A stretch of 64,000 bases of DNA, taken from contig CM060964.1 of NCBI GenBank assembly GCA_030765045.1, positions 273,250,388-273,314,387 on the forward strand. Reading direction: 5' to 3'. Shown here piece by piece: positions 32,811 to 45,326 of the stretch. The notes beneath the pieces are model-generated. The model saw nothing but the letters and a program-made list of their open reading frames with translations, made no database searches and was not told where the DNA came from. This DNA is from Tenodera sinensis. Lineage: Eukaryota > Arthropoda > Insecta > Mantodea > Mantidae. The translations under genes were made by a program, and so were the position numbers. Within the stretch, counting starts at the first letter, position 1. Every line of letters starts with the position of its first letter.

Positions 32811-35195
32811 ACTTCTTTGGAGACGAGTCAAATGATGCTCCAATTATATGAATTTTTTCATCTGTTAGAAAAATTTGTTTTTCTTTCTCTCTTCCTTTTT
32901 TCTCTTTCTGTAGGTTTTCTCATTGTCCTAAACTTATTGACCAACAGTTTCTCTACCTGGAGCTGGAATACCAAGAAATTTCTCCTGAAATTGTCTAAAC
33001 ACTTGCCTATATGATTAAATTTTTACCTATATATTGTACATAAAAATTCATTTGTTCAAGCATAAATTTTTCGGTAAGGGATTTCAGCGTACTAATAAGA
33101 ATAATTGTAATTCATAGACAATACAGATGTGAATAAACTGTAACTTTTGAGATGCTTAGTAAGCAAATTGTAGTCTATACAGCTTGAACTGAAGACAGCA
33201 ACTGACTCATAACACAGCTGATAAACACAGCGTTAAGTGTATCATTCACCACTAGTGCGCTGTGGAAATATACCAAGGTCAGTGCAGTGAAAGCAAACTA
33301 CATGTATATGCAATCTATGGCCTAACTGTAAATAAAATATATGGTATTTGTTAATAGGACCCTCTTAATATAAATAGGTAAATAACATAGGTCATTATTT
33401 CTCATTTCATGAAATTTTTTAAAATAGTTTCTTTGCTGGTTCTATAATTTTTGTTTACGTTGGTTGACATTTCCAGTTACCATCATTTTCAATTTTTACA
33501 TGAAGTTCAGATTTTATATGATTGCATATTTAGTAATAAACTTACAAAAGGACTGAGTATTTCCAATCATCATTCAAGTATGTTGAAACATTTAGATAGC
33601 TTGATGAAAATGGTTTTATCATACTTAGCTCTCATTCAGTGAGATTATTGTGAGCACAATTTATGCACATTTTTTTTTAATATTAAGAAAATCCAGCAAT
33701 TAGGCATCTATATCCAGTTTTCATCTACTACTTTCAGGGGCAGGAACGAGTGCAAGTGTTCCTCTTTGTTGGTTTGTCACTGAGTTTGTGTCTGATTGGT
33801 CTGTTATGGTCATTAAGAAATATAAGACATTTCTCACAATTAGGAATATCTAAACGCCATTGGCCAAATCCTTGATAAAGACAAACCATATTAGATTATT
33901 TTTAGTATATTTATGGCATCCAGGTTTCCTTATCTATGATTTTGGCAGTGTGCATAAGCCCAGATTTATTTCTCTTGAACACATAAGTTAGCAGAATCTG
34001 TCTGCTGAAAGTGTACAAATCACGTCCTGGTTCCCTTTGCTTTGAATTAAAAAGATAAGTGAAACAATAGTTGCTAATTAATACAGATTATATATTTGCT
34101 TTGCAATGCCTGCTGTGTTATGAGACACAGATGGCAGAGTTTTAATTTCTGTCAAGCTTCTATGGCATGAAATCCATGCAGAAGTAGAGTAACCAATTGG
34201 ATCTCTATAACTTTTTTTTTTTTTTTTTTTTTTGTAACTCAGGACCTGACATAAGCGCTGCAGTCAGAAAAACATTGTGCATGAAAGGCCCATTACTATG
34301 GTAATGCAGCCTTGTTGCCAGAGTTATTGATGCCACATTATCACATGGTCATTTCATTGCTTGTATTCAATTCTTATGTTACTCTTAGCTTCAGCTTGTA
34401 GTTACCATGTCTAATTTTTTTCTATTGTCGGTTATTTGTGTGGCTGTGAAAATGATTGTTCAAAGAGGTCAACCAAGGCTTAATCCTACACTTGAATCTT
34501 ACTGATTTGGATTGAGCCCATCTCCTTTGATTATATATTTGATCATGATATTTCGTAATCATGCATTTTAAATGTTTATAGTTCAACTTTGTCTTGTAAC
34601 CTTTCATGTGCATCACTCAGCGTTTAAACCATGCAAGTGTAGTTGTGAGTGAGCACTATTTTCCAGTGTGTGTAAAGTTTGTTGCAATCAACTGACCTCA
34701 AGTGAGATTGACCAAAGAATCCAGAAAACAGGACAATATTTACATATCCAGAAACTAACATTTAGATATCAATTAATATTTCCATTAATTTTAAGTAAAA
34801 CAAGAAGTAAACAATCTTCAAGAATGATTGATATATAAATGGCAGTGTATTACTTTTATACTGTCTTTTTCAGTATCTAGTTCAGTATACTGGTAACTTT
34901 AAAACTTCATATGTTTAAAGATTTCAGGAGACCAAGCATACATTTGGGCAGAAAACCACAAGCTCCAAAAAACATTCCCTGATTGGTTGGTAGGATTGTC
35001 AATATACTATGTTTATACTATGATGGGGATTAAAAAATCTTGTGCCCAAAGTAATTTGTTTAGTTTTACTTACTAGCCAATAAAAAGTCTTTCAGTAGAG
35101 TGATTCCTCTCAGAGTTACAAGTAATATATCAGCTGAATTCAAAATGTTTCACAGCCAGTGAATAATGAGGTTGTGAATGTGGGCACTTACTCTC
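32811..35195. other. No gene recognised (intron)
   Basis: AT-rich intronic sequence, with a poly(T) run at about 34210-34233. I see no coding motif and no repeat with a partner in the window. Confidence 0.5.
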
Positions 35196-35197
35196 CA

Positions 35198-35456
35198 TTG
35201 CCCACCTTGGTAGCATGATGGTTAGTGTGTCTGCCTCACGTTCAAGGGGTTGCGAGTTCGAATCTTGCTTAGATAAATTATCTGGGTAAGGTTTTTTCTG
35301 AGGTTGTCCCTTATCCTGAGAAGACAAATGTCGGGTAACTTAAAGCTCCATGGACCTCAGGCTCATTTGAGCATCATTTCACCCATTTCATTGATGCACC
35401 GTCTGATATGACAATGTTGGAGGACGTTAATTTAAAAAAAAAACAAAAAAAAAAAA
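35198..35456 (+). mobile_element. tRNA-derived SINE with poly(A) tail
   Basis: The A box (TAGCATGATGG, 35211-35221) and B box (GAGTTCGAATC, 35254-35264) have tRNA spacing and are followed by a body of about 170 bp and an A-rich tail from 35433. The body contains GGGTAACTTAAAGCTCCATG. ACTCTCCATT before and ACTCATCATT after could be a degraded target duplication. It differs from family F in body and tail. Confidence 0.75.
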
Positions 35457-36399
35457 CTCATCATTCTCAAAAACACGTAAAACAATATGGCAGCGTGTAC
35501 ACAGCTATGTCCAAATGGCAAGCCAGTCTTTGATACTTCCCATACACATGAGATCCATACTAGTAGTTTGAATATCCCAAATACACATAACTGTGGCAGA
35601 TGTAATCATAGCATGCAAATTGTAATTACATTTCGGTGTATTTTAACCTACTTCCTGTATGTGTGCTACATCATTGAAGCCACAAGAACTTACAAATTGA
35701 ATACAATATATTATAGAAATGTTTAGCTGTGCTGAGAGATGGAAATCTGATATTCTGGTTCTATTTTTGTGTTTTATTTGCTTCATTTGTGAAAAAAGTT
35801 GCTTGCAAATGTATATGCAGGAGGCAAAGGTTGCCCGAATCTGAACACTACATTTCCTAAGGTAGGCCTAGGCGACTCACGCGATACCTTGAGCGACTAT
35901 TTTTTTTACTTGCAAAACATATGGTTATCAGTCAAGGTCATGAGCAATCTGCACTCTCTGAGCACCAGTTGCCCAGCTGTGCCCTAAGAGGATGTTTATT
36001 TCCAGGAGCAAATTTATATACCCTGATTCCTAAATGTCCTTTACAACACTAGCAACTGTATCATTTTGCAATGTAACTTAATACTATCTGCAACTGCAAT
36101 GGTTCCATTGCCAAAGGGATGGCGAAAAGGAGAAAATCACTTTCAAAGTTACCTATGAATTCTATAAATATAACAAATACTTAGAGACTATAAGCTTCGC
36201 TTATCTTAGTCTTTCATTAGCCAACAAAATTTGAACTTTGTCATAAGAAAAACAATGGGTGTTTGTGGCTCACTTTTTTGGGCTAATTTCAAATCTTTTT
36301 ATAGAACTGTTCTGTCACCCAGGGATTCCGAGTAATCACATGAAAATTTTTTGTGTCTATACACTAAAGTATTACACCTTATCTTAAATTTCATTTCCT
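35457..36399. other. No gene recognised (intron)
   Basis: No domain in the short ORFs. Sequence composition is ordinary AT-rich. Confidence 0.45.
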
Positions 36400-36639
36400 C
36401 ACCTAAACTGTATGTGAATGGGATTTTTGGCTGTACTTCGGTTGAGGAACATCCCTCTTTAATGTCCAGAGTAGTCTGTCAACATTTTTGAACACCGTTT
36501 ACCCTGGTAGTGCCTTTCCATTTCCATGATGTCCTGATGGAAATGCTGCCTGTATTCATCTATTCATCGCTCACAGCCCCTAGGTTTTCAGGGAAGAAAT
36601 CTATGGGAGTGCAGAAAGAATATTTTATCTTGCAGTTCT

Positions 36640-37420
36640 GAATCATCTGTTTTGTGTGTGTGCGTGCGTGTGCGTGTGTGTTTGGTGGGGAAAAAGGCTA
36701 CTTATGCCCTAACCGCATGCGCACATGCAAGTGTAAGACTCCTACCCTGGCTTCGAACCCGGGCAACCTACTCACTAAAAACCCCACCGGAAGACATTTC
36801 TTTGTAGAGCCGCATCCAGGCTTCTGCGCGTTCAATGGTGATAGATGAGAATGGCCTGCCAGGGGCAGTAACAGCTGGTAATTACAGAAGAAATGCGCTG
36901 TCTTGCAGGGGAGAATTTAATGAGTGATTGTGCGTGTGATATTCGGGTCCCCACATTTGCACTCCGGTCAGTAACGTACAGTTTCATGCTGGCATGCAGT
37001 GCATGCGAGCGCTTCAATGATGAAGTCCCGGGCTGCAGTCATGATCAAGTCCTGGCTACAGCCTGGGGAGTTGAAGGTGACAGTGATAACGAAATTCATA
37101 GTAGTTTTACTTATTCTATGTTAGGCGTCCACAGTGGGAGCCGTGTCTGTACTTGGCGTCCACAGTGGGAGCCGTGTCAGTGCTTGGCATCCTTGGTGGG
37201 AGCCGTGTCTGTGTTTGAACGTTGCCTTTCAAGTCGCCTGGTCATCTGGAGTGCACACTTGGCGGGTAGTCTGCCTGAAGTGCAGGTGCGAGCCAGTGCC
37301 ACTCCCGAGGGGGCCCTCTCCCCTGGGTCTGCCTTGGCTAGGTAGCGCAAGGTCTTGGAGGGCGCTGTAGGAGATGGACGTCACGTGGGATGCCTGTAAC
37401 TTAGAAGCAAAGTCAGTGGA
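36640..37420. other. GC-rich stretch beside the Jockey 3' end
   Basis: It lies between the C-terminal block of the interrupted element and the Jockey C-terminus, and is probably Jockey 3' untranslated region plus flank. It includes a GT-rich run (about 36650-36690) and the 31-bp minisatellite. The ORF at 36893-37345 has no recognised domain. Confidence 0.4.
37124..37215 (+). repeat. 31-bp minisatellite, three copies
   Basis: The unit contains GTGGGAGCCGTGTCTGT. The third copy is diverged (CATCCTTGGTGGGAGCC). Confidence 0.85.
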
Positions 37421-40148
37421 TTAGGTCACTATGAGGTAGTCAAGGTAATGGTTTATGGCATCGTCTATGTCTGGATTGGTCAAGTTTCTGTCAAATAGGG
37501 ATAGTGATCTCTTGTGTTTGTCACTGGTCGTTTCATGTGTATTGTGGTGTGATGGGATTTTATTGTATAAATCGAAAGCTAGTTTCTTAATAAATTGTTC
37601 TATCGTATGCATGTGTAAGTCTTCGTGCAGTTGTTTGGATGGTGCTAAGTATGAGACTTTGGCTACTATACGTAGTATCTTATTTTGTAGTTGTATTCTT
37701 TTAATATGCGATTTTGCCGCGCATCCCCAGACCGGCACCGCATACGTCTGTATGGGCCGTATAAGCGTTTTATAAAGTGTTAGGCCCATGTGAATTGTAG
37801 GGCGTTACTGTAGTTGATTAATGGATATAGCTTGCTTAATTGAGCATAGACTTTTCTGCACACTTCCTCTATATGAGGGCGCCAGGTGAGACCCGGATCC
37901 ATCACTAGACCTAAGTACGTTACTTTATTGGTCCAGGTGATATCATTCTTAAAAAGTTTTAGTGGTTGCAGTCCATGCCTCGGGTGGTAGTGTTTTTTGC
38001 GTTTTGTGAAGATTATGGCTTTACTCTTAGCGGCATTGACTTTTATTCGCCATTGGGCGAGCCGGGATTCCAGTTAGTCCAGTGATGTCTGGAGGTTTCT
38101 GCGCACAAATGCAGGTTTACCGGATTGAGTCATTATCATCGTATCGTCGGCATACAGGAGGTATGTTGTGTTTGCGCTTTTTGGTATGTCATTTATATAG
38201 ATATTAAATAAAAGTGGCCCGAGTATACTACCCTGAGGGACACCCGCCAGTATCGGGCAGGGTGTGGACTTTGCACTGTTCACTAGCGAGGAGAAAGATT
38301 GCTCGCGCCAATAGTTCGCTGTTAGCTTAATCATTGTGTCCGGGAATTTAGTGTTTATCATTTTTCGTAACAATCCTGCATGCCACACGCAGTCGAAAGC
38401 GCGTTCTATGTCCAGTAGAACGGCTTCTGTTGACTTTTTGAAGTTGAAGCCTTTTATAATGTAATGGCATGCAGGAGTTGCAGTGTGGTTGAGTGGTTGG
38501 CCCGGAAGCCAAACTGTTCGGCCCAGAAGCCAAACTGTTCGAGAATTAAAATATCATATTTTATAATAAATGCATTAACGCGCTTTAGTATTACTTTTTC
38601 AAGAAGTTTGCTCATTGTGTTAAGCAGGCTAATAGGCCTGTAGTTTTGTGGGTCCGCGTTATTTTTGCCTTTCTTCGGGAAGTGTAGCACATTTGCTGTT
38701 TTCCACCTATTTGGGAAGCAGCCATGCAAAAGGCAGAGGTTGAATAGTTTCGTTAGAATTTTGAGTGCGCTGGCCGGTAAGTGTTGCAGCGCAATGTTCG
38801 GGATTTTGTCTGGCCCTGGTGTTTTTCTTTTCAGTAGATGTCTGATTATCCATTTGATTTCGCAGACATGTGTTTTACTGATTCTGTCGTGCGTTTGCCT
38901 TTCATGTATGTTTTGAACTATGGTGTCAGTTTCATTTACAAATGCTGGCCATGATGGCGTTATGTCGGGTTTAAAGCGTATTTTCTAGTGCATCTGCTAG
39001 TGCTTCTGCTTTCTCTTCATCCGTGGTAGCAATATGTTGACCCATGTGAAGAGAGGGGGATGGAGATCTTGTCCCGGGTGAGACATTTGGCTATTCTCCA
39101 CACTGTGTTGGTGCCCGGCTTTAGTGATTGTAGTGTGTCGTTCCACTGGTTGGATATAACAGTGGATGTCCACTCACGAATTTGTTGGTTCTGGGTTTTA
39201 AGTTGATTCTGTAGTGTCGGATGTCGGTGTTGCTGCCATTGTCGCCTGGTTCTATTTCTTTGTTTGGTAAGACGTTGTATGTCCATTGGCAGGCGTGCGC
39301 TTGTTTTCTTTTGCCACTGTAGTGGAACTGCCACCATTGTGGCATACTGTATTGCCTTTTTCGGTAGCAGCATCTATGTCCTCAATTGAGTCAACTTTAA
39401 TGTCCGACATTTGGGCGTCTACGGTTTCTGCAAAGGTGTCCCAGTTGGCTTTGTTATAATTTCGCCTCGGTCTGGGTGGCACACTCCAGAGAGGGCCTTC
39501 AAGTTTTATAAGGACCGGTAGATGGTCTGACGATAGCTCGTTATAAACTTTGAGCTAGACGCGGGCACCGGCTTGCCTTTCTAGTACTATGTCTAGAATA
39601 TCAGGCATTTGGTTTGCCTGAAACGGGATGTACGTCTGTTCTGTGGGCACATGTATCATGTAATTGGATCTGTTTTCATGGTGTAATAGGGTCTGGCCTG
39701 CCACGTTCATGTTGGATGAATTCCATAGTGGGTGTTTGGCATTGAAGTCGCCTGCTATTATAACACTTGAGTTTAACTGCAAGAGCGGGTCAATGTCTGC
39801 TATGACTATATCTCCTGGTGGTTTGTATGCTGAGATGATGATTATGTGGTTGTTGTTAACTGTGGTAGCTATCGCTGTTGCCTCAAGTTTGTGGAGGGGT
39901 GGAACTGGTACTTGATGATGGGCGATGTCTCTGCGGACAGCAATGGCTGTGCCGCCGCCACGCCTATCTCTGTCGTTTCTATAAGGATAATATCTGGGTA
40001 AGTTAAGTCTATCATGAGGGTTCAGGTGAGTTTCCGTGAGGACTATTGGTATGTCGTGTTTGTCTAGAAAGTCAAGAAGGTCATGTTTTCGTTGTCTCAG
40101 TCCATGTGTGTTCCAGGTCATTAAGTTAGTCGTGGGATTAACGTCCAT
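37421..40148 (-). pseudogene. Jockey ORF2 (endonuclease plus reverse transcriptase), broken
   Basis: Endonuclease residues expected for metal binding and catalysis are visible (TWNTHG, TETHL, GDFNAKH). Reverse transcriptase motif C is YADD near 38160. Lesions include frame changes near 39550, 38730-39010 and 38400, and a 21-bp in-frame tandem duplication at 38500-38541 that repeats EQFGFxA next to the QSGFR-type motif. It cannot encode a working protein. Confidence 0.82.
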
Positions 40149-40180
40149 TGTGTGTCATGTCAAGAAGTCGTTGGAAAAAG
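37421..40180 (-). mobile_element. Jockey-clade LINE, inserted in the unclassified element
   Basis: Minus-strand endonuclease at 40148-39555 (LMTWNTHGLRQRK, VLTETHLNPHD, SAYKPPGD, IIAGDFNAKHPLWNS). Reverse transcriptase at 38729-38074 (NYRPISLLNTMSKLLEK, GVPQGSILGPLLFNIYIND, YADDTMIM). C-terminus at 37789-37421 (LIRPIQTYAVPVWGCAA, ending LDYLIVT). There is no RNase H, as in Jockey. Its ends fall between coding blocks of the same host element, so it is younger than that element. No ORF1 remains, so it is 5'-truncated at the ORF2 start. Confidence 0.85.
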
Positions 40181-41464
40181 TTATAGTAGATCTGGAGCAT
40201 GTCCAAAGTCTCGTCAGGCTTAAGTTGTGGTCTGTCCAGGGCCATGTAGCACATCTTCATCTCACTTACAGGTTCTCTGTAGTTATCAGACCTGAAGTTT
40301 CCTAGAAAGTTTGTGACAACTTTTTTTAAAGATTGCCTTGTAGCTGCTTCTTGCATATTTAAATGGTTGTCATCATTTCACCAGTTCTCATATTTGAGGG
40401 TCAACAAATATTCCTTCTTTTATTTTAGCTTCACCGATTCTCAGGAATTTATTTTTTGGGAAGAGAAATGCACTACTATCATGATCCATTCCTTTCACAA
40501 AATTCTTAAATAAGCCTAGTTTGATATGCAGTAGAGACAATACGATTTTTTTCAGAATGTATAAGTGGCTGGTGAAGAACATTCTTGTCCTGATTAAATG
40601 ACTGCTCAAAAATTATTTAATATAATGATTGCTTTTATCTCTACTATTCTACCTGCACAAGAAGCAGCAAAATTTAATATAGCCAAACTGCAAGCCAGGT
40701 AAGATGGCTAAAACTTTCAAATCCATACACATCTGCCAAGAAAAATTGTCATACTTGATGGCAGATAGTAAGAGCTTCATATTCTCATTATTTTCCTTCA
40801 AACCAACTGCATGGTCTAAAGCATAGATGGGGAGAACCAACACATTGTGTCACTTCCCCTACATCATAGTTTTAACCCCTTCCACTATTTCGCAGTGATT
40901 AGCTACCAGGCCATACCTCTCGCTCTTGTCTGTCTACCTCAGAGAACTGGTCAGTCCTTCAAATTGTGTCAGTAAGTGCAGAGGGTAATTACTTGATTGC
41001 ACTACTGTCACCCCTCTCCCCAATGCCTGGGCTAAAGGAATGGATGGATATGTGTTTTCATTATGTGGTAACACTCCTTTCGAACTTGTTTTCGAGGAGT
41101 CTATGAACAAACACCAGTCCTCAGGCTCAACACCCAGTGATTGGAACGAATTCTCAACGTCATTGCAGAAAACTCTTTGGCAGAAAAAACTTACTTTGGT
41201 GTCGTCGTGCAATAGCTTTCATCCTTTCAATTTTGAGACAAGTAATTCTACCTTGCTTTTACTTTAACCAAGATCCCGAACCAGATCATTTAAATGCTAT
41301 GTTAAAAAGTAAGACTCAGTTTTAGCACAATCTTCAGCAAAATCTGAATCATTCTGTGATTCCTCAACATAAGGAAATCCTTCAGTCATTGTTATGTCAT
41401 CTGGTGGAGTTGGTATGGGAAGCACTGGTTGAATTTCTGAATATAAAGATGGATAATTGTTAGT

Positions 41465-41573
41465 TTTGTGTGCCTACCAACTTACTGCTGGTGTTTTTAA
41501 ACACACAAGCAGTGTGTGGTCAATGTTTGAGAGGTAGAACCAGGTCTGAAAAATTCAATGCCATTGCGCCATA
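41465..41573 (-). mobile_element. SINE family F 3' part, without fold-back
   Basis: On the + strand: ACCAACTTACTGCTGGTG, TTTAAACACACAAGCAG, TTTGAGAGGTAGAACCAGG, AAAAATTCAATGCCATTG. This is the antisense of the family F body and tail. It is 5'-truncated and, unlike the other four copies, has no inverted partner. It separates two N-terminal blocks of the unclassified element. Confidence 0.7.
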
Positions 41574-41700
41574 TCATAGACACTCCAAATGGCATATGAT
41601 GGGGTCCTTTCAACCAGCCAGTTAATAGCATTACACATTTGGCAGAATAGATTTTCGGGCCCACATCTTGTTCTGGTCTATTTTGTTAGAATAAGTCATA

Positions 41701-42640
41701 AGCTCAAGAAGAGTAAATTTTCATCTCTGCACTTTGAAAGTCAGCTCAAGTAAATCATTTCTGTTATTAACACACTTTTGAAACCTGTTTCTTATAGCTT
41801 AATATACACTTATATACTACTCATAATTCACTACTATGGACTGTATTATACACTTTGATCTCAATTGACAACGGAAGAGAGCAAAGAATTAGCTCCTTTC
41901 TTTTAAGAAAGATTCTATTCAACTATGAGCATTACCCTACAGTCACAGTTCTGTTAGAGAATGTCATTTTTATAACTCATGAATTCAAGGCAACAATCAC
42001 CAAACGTTATATCAGTTGTTCACACGATGTTGTGAATAATAAATTTAAAATACTCCTAATCAGAATGTTATACAGCTACCATAAATGCTAATAAACAGGG
42101 AAAAAATATTTACAAAATTACAAAAAATTGGTGGGCGATGGAAAACTTTTGACTTGATTTTTGGAATCAGGAGATGAAAATACATAGACCCCCAAAATTG
42201 TTTATGTAACACATTCATTGTTGGTCAGTGTTATCTATGAATTGTAAATTCATTTTTCAACTTTTCTGTTAGTTTAACTAACTGCTAAAGCTACTTTGTC
42301 TGGCACTTTCAATGGAGTGTAAGCTTGAAAATGATAAATCTCCTCTTGCGACAAGTGCTCCTTAAATAATTCTAGTTTTCCTGCAAAGCTCATCACTGAA
42401 TCAAACATAGCCACAATGATACAGTTTTTTTTCCCCTTGAGGTTCCCTTATTTTAAGACATTCAGATGCTCCATCACATCTTTAAGAATTATTTTTACTC
42501 TGAAAATATCAAGCACATTTAGGTTTGTAACAGCAGTCTTAGGAAGTCACTAATAGTCAGTCTGCAGAACTGATTGGCAAAACTAAATAGTCACGTTACT
42601 GCCACATATTACAAGTGTGTTAGGCAGTTACTGGCTTATC
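41701..42640. other. No gene recognised (intron)
   Basis: AT-rich; short ORFs without domains. Confidence 0.5.
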
Positions 42641-42644
42641 TGCT

Positions 42645-43600
42645 TACTTTTTTACTTTTAAGGGTTTCTCCACTCTTCAGCAGTTGCCCTGTATTCACAT
42701 TTGTCATTCTTTCCATTTAAACAAGCCATCCTGCTCTAGGCATTGATCATTCATCATTCTATGAATGTGTCCTCTCCAAATTGCTCTTGGCCTGCCCCGC
42801 TTCCTTCTTCCAAGAGGTGACCATTCTAAGAAGGTCTTGGGCTACCTACTCTCCCCAATTCTTCTAACATGCCCGTACCATTGAAGACTACACCTTTCAA
42901 TTCTCTCCACCACAGTTTCCTCCATATCCATCATCTGTTTCACCTCTTCATTTCTCCTTCCTTCCAATCTTGACACTCTAGCACTACATCTTATTCCATC
43001 CATTCCTACTGCCAAGATCTTAGCTTTTTGTCTCTCTACCAAAGTCCATGCCTCAGCACCGTAAGTCATTATACTTTCCACCAGTCTTCAAAATCCTCTT
43101 CTTTGTACAGTTCAACATGCTAATACTCCACAAAACCCCATTTAACATTCGTATAGCTGTTCATGCTTGTACTAGGCTACTATCTACTACCACTTTACAG
43201 CTCCCCGATTCATTGACAAACGATCCCAGATATTTAAACTTTTGAATGACTTTAATAGTCCCTTGGGGTAGAGAGGTCTCATCCACTTCCTCCTACTACC
43301 AGATATTCAGTTTTATCCATATTTATTTGTGCTCCTCCTACTTCAAAGGCATCCATAAGTTTCCTCATATATTTTAATGTCATAATAGCGAGTGTTCAGT
43401 ACCATCTTGAACTGGTATACCCATATCTCCACAGGACCGACTCCATTGTTCTAATACATATTGAATATATATTTTAAATAAAGTAGGGAACATGCTACAC
43501 CCCTGTCTTAGGCCTTTCGAAGTTCTGAATGAAGAGTTCTGTTAAAGTAGGGAAGATATCTTGTTCATTCATCTTCTTTACTGACTTATCTGTTGTTTCA
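42645..43600 (-). mobile_element. RTE-type LINE fragment, second copy
   Basis: Minus strand: TSKGLRQGCSMFPTLFKIY near 43530-43470 (two frames), KFKYLGSFVNESGSCK near 43230, then MTYGAEAWTLVERQKAKIL, SARVSRLEGRRNEEV and ERCSLQWYGHVRRIGESR at 43081-42842. The 3' end AAGTAAAAAAGTAAG matches the RTE copy ending at 12300. The catalytic ADD motif is degenerate and the 5' part is missing. Confidence 0.78.
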
Positions 43601-45326
43601 TGAACTCTCAGATTTCACCACACAGCTCGAAGAACTGACAAAGCATGTGACCATGACCTAGACAGATAGGTACATGTTTATTGAACCTTAAATCCTTTAC
43701 ATTTGGGCTGCCCTTGAACTTGGGTCCCTGCCCTTCTCTCATTGGACAGCCCTCTAAGATTCTTTACACATGTTTACAATTTTGACGTATGTTGTTTGTT
43801 TCACTTTTTATTATTTATAACTTTCTTCAATTTATCTTTTGCTCTTATCTTTTGAAACTCTTCTCTCCTGCTCACGTTGTGCTTTCTGTTTCCCCTGGAG
43901 TTTTTTATAAACTACCCAATTCATGCTAACCATATTTTTTTTCCTTCCCCTCCTTTTGCTTCCCGATGTTTCATTATCATTTGCTAGTAATTATCCTACA
44001 CTGATGATTCACTTTCTTCTTACTCATTTATTAGCCACTTCCACCTCCTTTCCCCACTTAACTCTTCGCTTTTTTAATTTCTCCATAGTTTAAGCTCTAA
44101 ACTTTTCATTCTACCGTCACTCTACCCCTATGGTTGACTAAAACCACTTGCTCTTCTTTGTCACATGGTGCAAGGTGGCAATTTCTTCTTTTTTCTTTAG
44201 TTTACTATACATTTACACCACTTTGCTGTCTGACATCCACATGCCCATAAACTTATCTTTCCATGTATGCACTTTGCTTTGGTGGTCACCCTTCTTCCTT
44301 TCCACCATACCTACATATGTTATGTTATACTCATGCCCTCATTTTCCCATTCCATTTCTTCTTACACTGTATCTTCTTCTTAGCTTAATTTATTTTCACT
44401 TTTCTTTGGTTGTCCCTTGGCTATTTGTGTTAATTGTATTACTGACCTCCCTTACACTATCACTCAGTGTTACATCATCAATTGTATTTTTCTCTCCCTT
44501 CTTTCCACTGCCTTCTTCAATCTCTAACGTATTGCCACTTCCTTTCCTCCTCTCTTTTCATCAGATGTGACTTCTTTCTTCTCTCTCTTCTGTCATCTTG
44601 TTGTGTGTTGCCTTCCCCTCTTCTCTCTCACCACTGCCCTTGGAATGAGGTCACTTCCTTTCCCTCTCAGCGTTTCCTCAGTGTCTGATTCAGCTGACGT
44701 ATTAATTTTCTGGGTTTCCTGTCTCGTTGCTCCTTCAATTTCCGCTATGGTGTCTGTTAGCTCATTCTTTACCTCTGCAATTTGCCGAACTATCCATAGT
44801 TTCAAACCTTGAATGTAGGCCTGTTCCCCCTCACGTTTTACTCGTCTTCTCTGTGCTATTAATTTCTTCACTAAATTCCTTTGCTGATATAAGTCTTTGT
44901 TAATATAGATATCTGTTCTTTTCAGTTTTTTTTTTTTTTTTCTATTTCCATATGTTGCAAGTTGTATGTATGCTTATAAATTTTGTTAGAATGCTTCTTC
45001 TTCCTCTTCTTCTGAATCTGAATGTTTCATGTATTTTGTTACAATCATTTGTAACCTCTTCTCCAGAACTTCTATACCTCTCATCTTGGATAGATTCCTC
45101 TCCTTTCTTCTATTCCTACAATCACATTATATTTCCTACTTCTCTCCTCCCATTTTTCCATTCTTCCTTTGATATTTTGTAATTCTTCCTTTATATCTGT
45201 ATATTTTTAAGTATTTCCTCTTCTTTGTCAACTTTTCTTTTATTTCTCTGTTCTCTCTTCTATTGCTAGTATTTTTTTCTAGTTACCCCAGCTCCGCTAT
45301 TGTTATGTCTGTTGTATCTTTGCCTG
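43601..45326 (-). other. Pyrimidine-rich (+) stretch with one charged minus-strand ORF
   Basis: From about 43850 to 45300 the + strand is very rich in C and T. The only notable ORF (44871-44593, minus) encodes a charged, probably coiled-coil segment (IAQRRRVKREGEQAYIQGLK, EIEGATRQETQKI). It could be the N-terminal part of a LINE ORF, possibly the same RTE family, but I cannot confirm this. A poly(T) run is at 44927-44941. Confidence 0.3.

Larger units (their letters stand above)
36400..41700 (-). pseudogene. Unclassified transposon-like protein, interrupted by a Jockey LINE and a SINE
   Basis: Minus-strand blocks in order, in several frames: KIYSAKCVMLL-like near 41650; YPSLYSEIQPVLPIPTPPDD near 41440; PEDWCLFIDSSKTSSKGVLP near 41130; ENMKLLLSAIKYDNFSWQMC and GYIKFCCFLCR near 40790-40650; LLHIKLGLFKNFVKGMDHD and AKIKEGIFVDPQI near 40530-40390; NFLGNFRSDNY near 40300. 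After the Jockey insertion, the blocks IDFFPENLGAVSDE and FHQDIMEMERHYQGK appear near 36560. From memory this is a multicopy arthropod family annotated only as uncharacterised; no catalytic domain is known to me. Stops and frameshifts show this copy is dead. Confidence 0.7.

Noticed and set aside
36745..36775. B-box-like GGTTCGAAGCC on the minus strand
   Set aside because: No matching A box or SINE body could be defined.
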